A stretch of DNA of 15,506 nucleotides, taken from assembly GCA_013698285.1 (NCBI GenBank), contig JACCVE010000037.1:1-15506 (forward strand), read 5' to 3'. Positions 1 to 6,762 of the stretch are shown one piece after another. The DNA comes from Chloroflexia bacterium. Lineage in GTDB: Bacteria > Chloroflexota > Chloroflexia > Thermomicrobiales > UBA6265. Positions within the stretch are counted from its first letter, which is position 1. Every line of letters starts with the position of its first letter. The position numbers were made by a program, and so were the translations under genes. Under the pieces are notes generated by a model. That model saw only the letters and a list, made by a program, of their open reading frames with translations. It was not told where the DNA came from and made no database searches.

Positions 1-954
1 GGCGGCTTTGGCACGGGGAGGGCGGCGGCCGCCCATCTCGGTCGCCAGGCGGCTATAGAGGGGGTTCATCCGCAGGTGGAAGTGCTTGGCGTCGACGACC
101 TCGACCTGCAGCGCCTCGTCCTTGATCGTAATGAGGACGTCCGGGGCGACGTAGACGGCGTCGCTGGGGCTGCGCCACCAGCGGGCCTGTTGGGCCTGGA
201 GGGGGAAGGGGTTGAGGTGGTTGCGGATGAAGTCCCGGGTGGCCTCGATCTCGTCGGTGGAGACGTCGAGGGCCCGGGCGATCTGGCCAAATTTGTGCGC
301 CCCGAAGGCGGCGAGGTGGTCGGTGACGATTTCGTTGACGCGGGGCGGCACGTCCTCGCCGCTATGGTCGAGGTGCCGGAGCTGGAGCAGCAGGCACTCT
401 TGGAGGTCGCGCGCCCCGACGCCGATCGGGGCGACATCCTGGATCACCTCCAGGACCGCCTCGACGACGCTGACCTCCGTCCCCAACACCTCGGCCGCCT
501 CTTCCAGGCTGACGGTCAGGAAGCCCCGGTCGTCGATCGCGTCGACCAGGAACTCGGCGATGTGGTACTCGTGCGGTTCGAGGACCGTCCGGGCATCGGC
601 CAGGATCTGCTCGGGCAGGCTCATGGCGTGAGCGATGAGGGTCATCGGGTCGAAGTCGTCCCCGTCCTCACGGCGTTCGGTGAGCATCGTCTCGGGGAAG
701 TCCTCGTAGCTCTCGTTCTCGGTGGGGGGGGCTTGGCTGACGAGGCAGGTCGTACAGAAGGTGCCGTCCAGGACGCCGCCGCAGAGGGGGCATGAGGAGC
801 GCTCGTCGGCTTCCAGGGCCGGGTTGGCCTCCATCTCGGCGGCGATGACGTTCTCGAGCTCCATCCGGGAGAGGCTGAGGATGTAGTTGGCCTCGATCAG
901 GCTGGGTGAGACCCAAGCCCGCATCTCCTGACCGAAATCGAAACCGTGTTCCAT
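1..954 (-). CDS. rpoN: RNA polymerase sigma-54 factor RpoN, N-terminal part (cut by window edge)
   Basis: The minus strand is open from ATG 954 to base 1, giving 318 residues with no stop; the DNA-binding C-terminus and RpoN box lie outside the window. Sigma-54 directs core polymerase to -24/-12 promoters and needs an AAA+ activator to open DNA. Residues 9-48 are region I (LSLSRMELENVIAAEMEANPAL resembles the family's LSRxELE...ExNPxLE, split here as LSLSRMELEN and EMEANPALE), but the usual glutamine-rich LQ run before it is missing. Residues 105-300 are the core-binding domain, with the classic GVGARDLQECLLLQL at 178-192. Between them sits a zinc-ribbon-like CPLC...CTTC (C55, C58, C67, C70), absent from proteobacterial RpoN as I know it. 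The start is supported by AAAGGA about 7 nt upstream. It is divergent from an M50 protease gene. The family call is secure; the zinc role is inferred. Confidence 0.93.
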   Translation of the reverse strand, partial: MEHGFDFGQEMRAWVSPSLIEANYILSLSRMELENVIAAEMEANPALEADERSSCPLCGGVLDGTFCTTCLVSQAPPTENESYEDFPETMLTERREDGDDFDPMTLIAHAMSLPEQILADARTVLEPHEYHIAEFLVDAIDDRGFLTVSLEEAAEVLGTEVSVVEAVLEVIQDVAPIGVGARDLQECLLLQLRHLDHSGEDVPPRVNEIVTDHLAAFGAHKFGQIARALDVSTDEIEATRDFIRNHLNPFPLQAQQARWWRSPSDAVYVAPDVLITIKDEALQVEVVDAKHFHLRMNPLYSRLATEMGGRRPPRAKAA

Positions 955-1106
955 GCCGCGTTCCTTTCGTCACCGAGCAGTGCGTCACCGTGCAGCGGAG
1001 CACGTCCCGGCCCCGCCAGCCATGGCCAGGCGATCTGGGTCCCAAGCGTCCCCGGCGTGGGGCCATCAGGTGGCGGCCACGGTCATGCGACGGGAGGCGG
1101 TGACAG

Positions 1107-1167
1107 ATACTGCCGCGTCGCAATCACCGGCCGGCTCACCGGGCAAGTTGTCTCGTGCCGGCAGTAT
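1107..1167. repeat. 9-bp perfect inverted repeat in the rpoN/M50 control region
   Basis: ATACTGCCG (1107-1115) and its exact complement CGGCAGTAT (1159-1167) lie with centres 52 bp apart, close to five helical turns. The right arm overlaps the rpoN -10 box; the left arm lies in the rpoN leader. Relative to the sigma-54 start near 1212 the arms are at about -105 to -97 and -53 to -45, the usual distance range for activator sites. The arms could be paired protein sites or the base of an RNA structure. Confidence 0.45.
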
Positions 1168-1191
1168 ACGGAACCCACCGGTAGCTGGCAA
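1163..1191 (-). promoter_or_regulatory. Housekeeping-type promoter of rpoN
   Basis: On the minus strand TTGCCA (1191-1186) and TATACT (1168-1163) are separated by exactly 17 bp, a near-consensus sigma-A promoter in very GC-rich DNA. Transcription would begin near 1156, leaving a leader of about 200 nt before the rpoN ATG at 954. The -35 hexamer is the same six base pairs as the -24 element of the sigma-54 site on the opposite strand, and the -10 overlaps one arm of a 9-bp inverted repeat. Confidence 0.65.
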
Positions 1192-1201
1192 GAATCTTGC
1201 T
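1186..1201 (+). promoter_or_regulatory. Candidate sigma-54 (-24/-12) promoter toward the M50 protease gene
   Basis: The plus strand reads TGGCAA-N5-TTGCT, matching the sigma-54 consensus TGGCAC-N5-TTGCW at all but one position and with exact GG-to-GC spacing. The start would be near 1212, about 157 nt before the preferred ATG at 1369 and 19 nt before a possible GTG start at 1231. The site lies in the intergenic region next to rpoN itself. An alternative reading is a simple dyad operator, because GCAAG and CTTGC form a 5-bp inverted repeat around three bases. Confidence 0.5.
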
Positions 1202-1280
1202 AAACGGACGGCGACACGAGGCAGATCCTGGTGATCCGGGAGGACAAGGCGACGGTCGTGGCGACCGTGTCGCCGGGGGA

Positions 1281-1310
1281 TTGTGCGCGGTTCGCGGGCG
1301 ACGGTATCAT
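1281..1310 (+). promoter_or_regulatory. Housekeeping-type promoter for the CBS-domain M50 protease
   Basis: TTGTGC (1281-1286) and TATCAT (1305-1310) are spaced by 18 bp. Transcription would start near 1317, about 50 nt upstream of ATG 1369. This supports 1369 as the translation start for transcripts from this promoter, because the alternative GTG at 1231 would be upstream of the mRNA. Confidence 0.4.
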
Positions 1311-1368
1311 GGGGATTCCGGGGTGGCCGCATGGGGGCGCATCGCCGGATCATGATTGGTCGAGGGGC

Positions 1369-2535
1369 ATGCGCGCGTTCACCATCGGCCGGGTCCAGGG
1401 CATCGCGATCAATGTGCACCCGACGTTCGCCCTCGTTCCCCTGCTCGTGGTTTGGAACCAGCGCCAGGCGGGAGAGTGGGACGCGGCCGCGCTCCTGTTC
1501 GGGATGGTCTTGACGGGTCTCGTCTTCGGGTGTGTCCTGCTCCACGAACTGGGCCACGGGGCGATGGCCCTCCAATTCGGCATCCGGGTCCACGACATCA
1601 CCCTCTGGCCGATGGGTGGCGTGGCCCGGATCGAGACCGCGGCCGCCACGCCGAAGGTCGAGTGGCTGGTGGCCATGGCCGGGCCCGCCGTCAATGTGGC
1701 GATCGCCATCGCCCTGGTCCCGGTGATCACGCTCTACGGACTGGCCCGGGGCTACACCTCGCTCTCCCCCCTAATGGATGAAGTCGTCGCGGCCGACGGG
1801 CCGGGGGCGCTGCTGGTCTACCTGCTGATCGTCAATCTCCTGCTGGTCGGCTTCAACCTCCTGCCCGCGTTCCCGATGGACGGCGGGCGCATCCTGCGGG
1901 CGTGGTTGACTGCGGTAACGGATCGGGACACCGCGACGCGGGTGGCGGTGGCCATCGGCCAGGTGATCGCCGGCGGCCTGATCGTGGCGGGCTTGGTGAC
2001 CGGGCAGTACTCATTGATCTTGGTCGGGATCTTCGTGATCTTCGCGGCCCGGTCGGAGGGACGGGTCGTCCGGCTCGAGACGGCGATGCGGCGGCTCAGC
2101 GTCGGCCAGTTCGCCCTCTGGGACTCGGGGGGGATCGATCCGTCCCGGCCCCTGCCGCACGCGCTGCGGGGCGGCCCGCGGGACGTGGTGGTGACCGAGG
2201 AAGGCAGGGTGGTCGGGATGCTCTGGCGTGGTCAACTGCTGCGGGCGATGCGGGACGGGCTGGAATCTCGCTCGGTCGGGGAGGTGATGGACCGGGAGGT
2301 GGTGACCGCCGACGCGCGCGATTCGGTCTTCGATGTCCAGCGATTGATGGTCCGCCTCGACCGTTGGGCCATCCCGGTGGTCGAGGATGGTCTGTACCGG
2401 GGCGTCTTTACCGGCGAGCGATTCATCCACGTCTATCGCCAGGTAGAGATGGGCCAGAACCGGAGCGGTCCCGCCTCCGTCTTCGCCCAGGTCGGCCAGG
2501 GCCTGAGCGACATGCTGCGGGCCTTCGGTCGCTGA
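1369..2535 (+). CDS. Site-2 protease (M50 family) with C-terminal CBS domains
   Basis: A 388-residue intramembrane zinc metalloprotease that would cut membrane-spanning substrates such as anti-sigma factors or other regulators. The N-terminus (RVQGIAINVHPTF) is typical of the CBS-bearing M50B group. The first zinc motif is HELGH (H59, E60, H63) in a membrane helix, and the third ligand is D171 in FNLLPAFPMDGGRIL. Further helices lie around 100-125, 148-170 and 195-228. Residues 250-358 form a CBS region (SVGEVMDREVVTADARDSVF and WAIPVVEDGLYRGVF are the clearest parts), often an adenylate sensor. ATG 1369 is chosen because it gives the usual family N-terminus. The frame stays open back to GTG 1231, preceded by GAGG, which would add 46 soluble residues. 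The substrate is unknown. Confidence 0.9.
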   Translation: MRAFTIGRVQGIAINVHPTFALVPLLVVWNQRQAGEWDAAALLFGMVLTGLVFGCVLLHELGHGAMALQFGIRVHDITLWPMGGVARIETAAATPKVEWLVAMAGPAVNVAIAIALVPVITLYGLARGYTSLSPLMDEVVAADGPGALLVYLLIVNLLLVGFNLLPAFPMDGGRILRAWLTAVTDRDTATRVAVAIGQVIAGGLIVAGLVTGQYSLILVGIFVIFAARSEGRVVRLETAMRRLSVGQFALWDSGGIDPSRPLPHALRGGPRDVVVTEEGRVVGMLWRGQLLRAMRDGLESRSVGEVMDREVVTADARDSVFDVQRLMVRLDRWAIPVVEDGLYRGVFTGERFIHVYRQVEMGQNRSGPASVFAQVGQGLSDMLRAFGR

Positions 2536-2623
2536 GTCCCGCTCGTGAGGGAGACACGACCGATCCGCCGGTGGGGCGCGGCGACGGTCCTGGATGGCGG
2601 GTGCCGGCCGGTTCGCCGCCGCC

Positions 2624-2652
2624 TTGACCCCCGTCGGCCAGGGGAGTAGCAT
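2624..2652 (+). promoter_or_regulatory. Promoter of the Rrf2-type regulator gene
   Basis: TTGACC (2624-2629) and TAGCAT (2647-2652) are separated by 17 bp, placing the start near 2659 and leaving about 28 nt to ATG 2687. It lies just after the M50 gene, so the regulator is probably transcribed independently. If the regulator is autoregulated like IscR, its operator should overlap this site; I cannot recognise a known IscR-type box here. Confidence 0.6.
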
Positions 2653-2686
2653 CGCCCGATAGGGGGTGTCGTCCCTCGGAGGCACG

Positions 2687-3145
2687 ATGAAGATCTCGAC
2701 ACGCGGCGAGTATGGGGTGCGGGCGATGGTCGCCCTGGCACACCACTATGGCGCCGGGCCGGTCTCACTGGCGACCGTGGCCAAGGATTCCGCCGTGCCT
2801 CCGGCCTACCTGGAACAATTGATCGGGCCCCTGCGCCGGGCCGGCCTGGTCCAGAGCACGCGCGGCGCCCGGGGCGGGTACCAACTGAGCCGGCCGCCGG
2901 CCGCGATCCGGGTCGGCGATGTCTACCGGGTGATGGAGGGGCCAGTGGCCCCGATGGACTGCGTCTCGGAAGACCCGGCCGACCAGACCTGCCCGCTGAT
3001 CGACGGCTGCGAGACGCGGCCGGTCTGGCTCAAGGTGCGGGACTCGATCGTCGGGGCCCTCGACTCGACCACGCTGGGCGACCTCGTCCAGGCGCGGGAG
3101 CCGCGTCCGGTCCGCGAGGCCAGCGAGCCGCTGCCCGTCCTCTGA
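2687..3145 (+). CDS. Rrf2/IscR-family transcriptional regulator with three cysteines
   Basis: A 152-residue winged-helix regulator. MKISTRGEYGVRAMVALA is the hallmark N-terminus, followed by the recognition region (PPAYLEQLIGPLRRAGLVQS) and the wing (RGARGGYQLSRPP). Three cysteines near the dimer helix (C92, C102, C108, then ETRPVW) match the positions that hold an Fe-S cluster in IscR and NsrR, but the spacing is C-x9-C-x5-C, not C-x5-C-x5-C, and the usual nearby histidine is missing. Location just upstream of a cysteine desulfurase suggests sensing of Fe-S status and control of that gene, as IscR does. ATG 2687 is preceded by GGAGG 4 nt upstream; an upstream GTG at 2666 is less likely. The ligand (2Fe-2S, 4Fe-4S or redox thiols) is not decidable from sequence. 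Confidence 0.9.
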   Translation: MKISTRGEYGVRAMVALAHHYGAGPVSLATVAKDSAVPPAYLEQLIGPLRRAGLVQSTRGARGGYQLSRPPAAIRVGDVYRVMEGPVAPMDCVSEDPADQTCPLIDGCETRPVWLKVRDSIVGALDSTTLGDLVQAREPRPVREASEPLPVL

Positions 3146-3452
3146 CCCTTCCGCGGTCGGTGGAGCGATTGGGCGACGGATGGTGCCTGGCCACGACGGC
3201 GTGTCGAAACGGTGGGCAGCGCCTCGGTGGCCGGCGGCGTCCGCCCACTCCGGGCAATGACCCCGTTCGCCGTCCTGACTGGGTTCCGGATGGACAGGGC
3301 CGATCGCGCTCGCCCCTGGGCTCCGGGAGCGAACGCCAGACCGCATCGGCCCCGGTAATCGTACCGGCCCTGCTCCGCCTATGGACCGATCCGCAACCAT
3401 GAGCCACCTCGTTCCCCTCCCGTGACCAGGACCACATGCCCGGAGACCGGCG
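3146..3452. other. Intergenic region between regulator and cysteine desulfurase
   Basis: These 307 bases hold no convincing gene. A perfect 6-bp inverted repeat, CCGGTA (3352-3357) and TACCGG (3362-3367) around a 4-nt centre, lies about 86 bp before the desulfurase ATG and could be an operator or a hairpin. I found no strong -35/-10 pair, so it is unclear whether the desulfurase gene has its own promoter or is read through from 2659. Confidence 0.4.
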
Positions 3453-4634
3453 ATGATCCGCGACACCATCTACCTCGATCACGCTGCCACGACCCCGGTC
3501 GATGCCGAGGTGGTCGCGGCGATGCTGCCCTTCTTCGGGGAGCGATTCGGCAACCCATCGGCCGTCTCCCACCTGGGCCAGGAGGCCCGCGCGGCGGTCG
3601 ACCGGAGCCGGGCGACGATCGCGGCCGTGCTTGGGTGCCGTCCCGCCGAGGTCATCGTCACCGGCGGGGCGACCGAGAGCGACGGCCTGGCGCTGGCCGG
3701 GGCGGCCTGGGCGGCGCGGTTCGCCCGGCCCGACGGGCCATGGCCCCACCTGGTGACCACCGCGATCGAGCACTCGGCGGTGCTGGAGAGCGCGCGGCTG
3801 CTCGAGCGGCAGGGGTTCTCCGTGACGGTGGTCCCGTGCGATGCGGATGGCCGGGTCGCGCCGGGGGCGGTCGCGGCGGCGTTGCGGCCGGAGACGTGCC
3901 TGGTCTCGACCATGCTGGTCAACAACGAGACGGGGGCCATCCAGCCGGTGCGCGAGATCGCGGCTCTGTGCCGGGAGCGAGGCATCGCCGTCCACACCGA
4001 CGCGGTCCAGGCAGCCGGGTTGCTGCCGTTGAAGGTCGATGACCTCGGCGTGGACCTGTTGACCCTCTCGGCCCACAAGTTCTATGGCCCCAAGGGGGTC
4101 GGGTTGCTGTTTGTCCGGGCGGGGACGGCGATGGCGTGGACGCAGCGGGGGGGCGGTCAGGAGGGCGGACGCCGGGGCGGGACCGAGAACACGGCCGGGA
4201 TCGTCGGGATGGCGGTCGCGCTGGCGAAGGCGGAGGCGCGGCGACCGGAGTACGTCGCCCACTGCGTGGCGATACGGGATGCGCTGGTGGCGGGGATCGC
4301 CGGGGCGGTGCCCGGGGTCGAGCTGAACGGGCCACCGCCGGGCCCGGACAGGCTGCCGAACAACGCCAACCTGGCCTTCCCCGGCATCCAGGGTGAGACG
4401 TTGTTGCTGGCACTCGACATGGAGGGCATCGCGGCCTCGGCCGGGTCGGCCTGCACGGCCGGCAAGGCCGAGCCGAGCCACGTGCTCGAGGCGATGGGGC
4501 TCAGCGACGAGCGATGTCGGTCCAGCGTCCGGTTCACGGTCGGCTGGGACACGACCGCCGAGGATGTTGACGAGACCGTGGGCGTGGTCGCCGGGGCGGC
4601 GGCGCGCGTCCTGTCGCTATCTGGCCGGGCGTGA
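3453..4634 (+). CDS. Cysteine desulfurase (NifS/IscS class I)
   Basis: A 393-residue PLP enzyme that takes sulfur from cysteine as an enzyme persulfide, releasing alanine, and supplies it to Fe-S cluster assembly and tRNA thiolation. Visible motifs: N-terminal YLDHAATTP, the cofactor region GGATES (71-76), H107 in AIEHSAV, HTDAVQ (D183, Q186), the PLP lysine K209 in SAHKFYGPKG, RRGGTEN (240-246), and the active-site cysteine C334 in SAGSACTAGKAEPSHVL, followed by the class I loop. Length is normal for the family. ATG 3453 has GGAGA about 6-8 nt upstream. The IscR-like gene upstream supports a housekeeping iron-sulfur role. No scaffold (iscU/nifU) or mnmA gene follows. NifS and IscS cannot be separated from sequence alone. 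Confidence 0.95.
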   Translation: MIRDTIYLDHAATTPVDAEVVAAMLPFFGERFGNPSAVSHLGQEARAAVDRSRATIAAVLGCRPAEVIVTGGATESDGLALAGAAWAARFARPDGPWPHLVTTAIEHSAVLESARLLERQGFSVTVVPCDADGRVAPGAVAAALRPETCLVSTMLVNNETGAIQPVREIAALCRERGIAVHTDAVQAAGLLPLKVDDLGVDLLTLSAHKFYGPKGVGLLFVRAGTAMAWTQRGGGQEGGRRGGTENTAGIVGMAVALAKAEARRPEYVAHCVAIRDALVAGIAGAVPGVELNGPPPGPDRLPNNANLAFPGIQGETLLLALDMEGIAASAGSACTAGKAEPSHVLEAMGLSDERCRSSVRFTVGWDTTAEDVDETVGVVAGAAARVLSLSGRA

Positions 4635-4968
4635 CCCGAGCGGGCCGGTGAGGTTCGGCCCCGGGCGGTCAGTGTCGCCAGTTTGGCCGGGACCGAGTTC
4701 AGGGCCGAGCGGGCGCAGGTCGACGCCGCCGCTGGAACGGCGGGCGGGAGCACACGAGATCCGTTGGTCAGGAGAGATGACCATCGAACCATGACCCTTT
4801 CCGCGATGGCCCTCACGCGAGCGGAAACCGCTGTCATCTGGGGGAGGACCTGGTATTCCCAACCTGGCCCGCCACCTGCCTGGAACGGGGTGCCGCGCGC
4901 CGCGCGACATGAGCGCCGGGCGTGACCCGGCTGGTGACCACGTCGCCAGGTGCATGTCCCGCCCTGGG
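4635..4968. other. Convergent intergenic region with several short hairpins
   Basis: These 334 bases separate the ends of the desulfurase gene and scpB. No convincing gene is seen. Beside the hairpin at 4642-4661 there are GGTCA/TGACC (4766-4770 with 4778-4782), TTTCCGC/GCGGAAA (4798-4804 with 4821-4827, 16-nt loop) and an overlapping AGCGG/CCGCT. They may serve bidirectional termination or a small RNA; no known RNA family is recognised. Confidence 0.3.
4642..4661 (+). terminator. Hairpin just after the cysteine desulfurase gene
   Basis: GGGCCG (4642-4647) and CGGCCC (4656-4661) pair perfectly around an 8-nt loop, 7 bases after the stop codon. No T tract follows, so intrinsic termination is uncertain. 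Confidence 0.35.
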
Positions 4969-5772
4969 TCATTCCCGGGCCAGTCGGTCCTCTGATGGTG
5001 ACGAGTCACGCTCGCCGGTCGGCCCGGGCGTGGCATCGCCACTGGGTCCGGCGGGGTCCGTCGCCACCTCGCGGAGGAGGGCGGTAGTGTCTTGTTCGCC
5101 CATCTGGCCCAGGGGGGGCATGAGGTCGAGTGAAGCCAGGCCGAAGTGGCGCAGGAATGCGGCGGTGGTGACGTATTGGATCGGGTTGCCGGGGGTGGTC
5201 AGGCGACCAGCCGCCTCGACGAGGCCCCGGCCGTGGAGGGTGGCGAGGACCCCGGCCGAATCGACGCCGCGGACCGCCTCGATCGCGGCCCGGGTCACGG
5301 GCTGGCCATAGGCGACGATCGCCAAGGTCTCCAGGGCGGCCGGGGAAAGGCGCGCCTCCCGGTCCAGCCCGAGGAACCGGCGGATTGCCTCCCCGAACCG
5401 GGGCGCGGTGACGAGTTGGACGGTGTCGCCGTGGCGCTGCACCGTCCAACCCCGGTCGGACAGGGTGGTGAGGCCGATCAGCGTGTCCTCGATCGCCTCG
5501 GCCGGCACCCCGGCCCCGATGGCCAGTTCATCGACCGTGGCCGGTCCCGGCGAGATGAGGAGGAGGGCTTCGACGAGGGCGTCGAGTTCTGGTCCCGGGG
5601 GCGGTCCGTCGCCGCCGATGATCGGCAGGGCCACCTGGGCTTGGGCCCCGGGCTCGTCCGGGGCGCGGGACGAGGGCTCGGTGTCGCTCGCCCAGGTAGC
5701 GACCGCCCCGACCGTGAATTGTCGATCAGGATGTTCAGGGTCAACCGGCGCGGGATGGTCAGGGCCGGTCAT
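4969..5772 (-). CDS. scpB: Segregation and condensation protein B
   Basis: A 267-residue partner of the SMC-ScpA chromosome condensation complex. ScpB dimers bind the linker of the ScpA kleisin and help the ring handle sister chromosomes. Two winged-helix domains are visible: residues about 60-140 (ELDALVEALLLISPGPATV onward) and about 140-220, with the hallmark ETLAIVAYGQPVTRAAIEAV. The first 50 and last 40 residues are low-complexity, Pro/Asp/Ser-rich tails, likely disordered, making the protein longer than the Bacillus form of about 200 residues. The start overlaps the scpA stop as ATGA (5772-5769), implying translational coupling. A later internal start that trims the N-terminal tail cannot be excluded. 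Confidence 0.93.
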   Translation of the reverse strand: MTGPDHPAPVDPEHPDRQFTVGAVATWASDTEPSSRAPDEPGAQAQVALPIIGGDGPPPGPELDALVEALLLISPGPATVDELAIGAGVPAEAIEDTLIGLTTLSDRGWTVQRHGDTVQLVTAPRFGEAIRRFLGLDREARLSPAALETLAIVAYGQPVTRAAIEAVRGVDSAGVLATLHGRGLVEAAGRLTTPGNPIQYVTTAAFLRHFGLASLDLMPPLGQMGEQDTTALLREVATDPAGPSGDATPGPTGERDSSPSEDRLARE

Positions 5773-6563
5773 CCCAGGTCGTCCACCGGCACGATGACCG
5801 TCGCGTCGGTCGAGGTGCCCGGACCGGCCGGGAGGAGGCGGATCGCGATCGGGCCGAAGAGGTCGTCCTGGACGGCGTCGACCGCCCGCTGGCGGACGAG
5901 GACGAGGACGGCGAGGAAGCCGATCAGCCGCTCCTGGCGGGGCCGATCTGGGGCGACGAAGTCGGTGAAGGCGAGGCTCCGGCCGCCCCGCAGCAGGTCA
6001 GCGAGCCGGGACACCATCTGACGCAGGGAGACGACCGGGGCCAGGGCATGGGTGGTCACCGGGGCGGACAGGAGCGAGAGGCGGCGGCGGATCGCCCGGG
6101 CGAGGCTGGTGGCCTCGTGGGGAGCGAGCGGCGTGGTGGCCGGTGGCGTCTTCACGGCGGGTCGGCGGGGTGGCACGGCGTAGGCCCTGCCGCCGGCCCG
6201 GTCGGTCTCGGCCAAGTCCCGGGCCGCGTCGCGGATGGCGCGGTACTCCACGAGCCGGTGGACGAGGTCATCCGGTTCCTCGTCCCCGTCCGGGCGGGGG
6301 GCACGGGGCAGCAGCGAGCGGGTTTTGAGGAGGACCAGCCGGGCGCCGACCGTCGCGAAGTCGGCCAGTGTCGCGGGGGGGACGGCGTTGTCCGCGACGT
6401 AGGCCAAGAATTGGCCGGCGACGGCGACCAGGGAGATGTCGGCGATGGGAAGTTTTTGGCGCTCGATCAAGCGGAGCAGCAGGTCGAGCGGGCCCTCGAA
6501 GGAGGGCAGGTGGAGCTGGTAGTCATCAAGCATGCCGCTCCCGCGTGACTCCCCGGCGACCAT
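5769..6563 (-). CDS. scpA: Segregation and condensation protein A (kleisin)
   Basis: A 264-residue kleisin that bridges the heads of SMC and carries ScpB. The N-terminal SMC-neck-binding part is obvious in YQLHLPSFEGPLDLLLRLIE, followed by ISLVAVAGQFLAYV and a middle linker rich in Pro, Ala and Thr (about 105-165). The C-terminal winged helix begins near SRLADLLRGGRSLAFTDFV and continues through RQERLIGFLAVLVLVRQ. I chose ATG 6563 because GGGAGGAA lies about 6 nt before it. The ATG at 6533, which gives the more usual MLDDYQLHLP start, also has GGGAG about 4 nt upstream, so both may be used. The gene is coupled to scpB by a 4-nt overlap. Confidence 0.93.
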   Translation of the reverse strand: MVAGESRGSGMLDDYQLHLPSFEGPLDLLLRLIERQKLPIADISLVAVAGQFLAYVADNAVPPATLADFATVGARLVLLKTRSLLPRAPRPDGDEEPDDLVHRLVEYRAIRDAARDLAETDRAGGRAYAVPPRRPAVKTPPATTPLAPHEATSLARAIRRRLSLLSAPVTTHALAPVVSLRQMVSRLADLLRGGRSLAFTDFVAPDRPRQERLIGFLAVLVLVRQRAVDAVQDDLFGPIAIRLLPAGPGTSTDATVIVPVDDLG

Positions 6564-6666
6564 CGCGGCTTCCTCCCTCGTCCGGTGTGGACCGGCCCAT
6601 CACGGCCGCGGCGACCGGGGATGACCCGTTCGCCGCACCTTCCCGTGACCGGCCGCGCGTCGCCCG

Positions 6667-6672
6667 AGTGTA
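6667..6672 (-). promoter_or_regulatory. Possible -10 box for scpAB
   Basis: TACACT on the minus strand lies about 100 nt before scpA, in an otherwise GC-rich gap. No convincing -35 is found at 16-18 bp (CCGGAT at 17), so this is only a weak candidate. Confidence 0.2.
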
Positions 6673-6685
6673 CGTCATCGACGGG

Positions 6686-6713
6686 GAAGATCCGGGTCTA
6701 CCGGGCGATCTTC
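6686..6713 (-). terminator. Strong hairpin between the HD-domain gene and scpA
   Basis: GAAGATC (6686-6692) and GATCTTC (6707-6713) form a perfect 7-bp stem, with an additional CGG/CCG pairing inside. It lies about 50 nt past the stop of the HD gene and upstream of scpA. There is no T tract on either strand. It may end transcription from the HD gene or act in the scpAB leader. Confidence 0.4.
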
Positions 6714-6762
6714 GGGCTCGTCCTGGACACGTCGCGCGGCGCGGTGCCGTGCCTCCTGCCCG

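Noticed and set aside
3030..4481. Long minus-strand open frame (483 codons) opposite the regulator and desulfurase genes
   Set aside because: Arg/Pro/His-rich composition with no domain; it is an antisense shadow of well-recognised genes in GC-rich DNA.
4760..4800. Minus-strand GGTTCGATGG, resembling a tRNA T-loop
   Set aside because: The flanking bases do not form a T stem and no acceptor or anticodon stem can be drawn.
4683..4925. Possible remnant of a coding gene after the desulfurase (80-codon plus-strand frame, faintly like the end of a 6-phosphogluconolactonase)
   Set aside because: Third-position G/C bias is weak, no catalytic motif is visible and the resemblance covers only a few residues.
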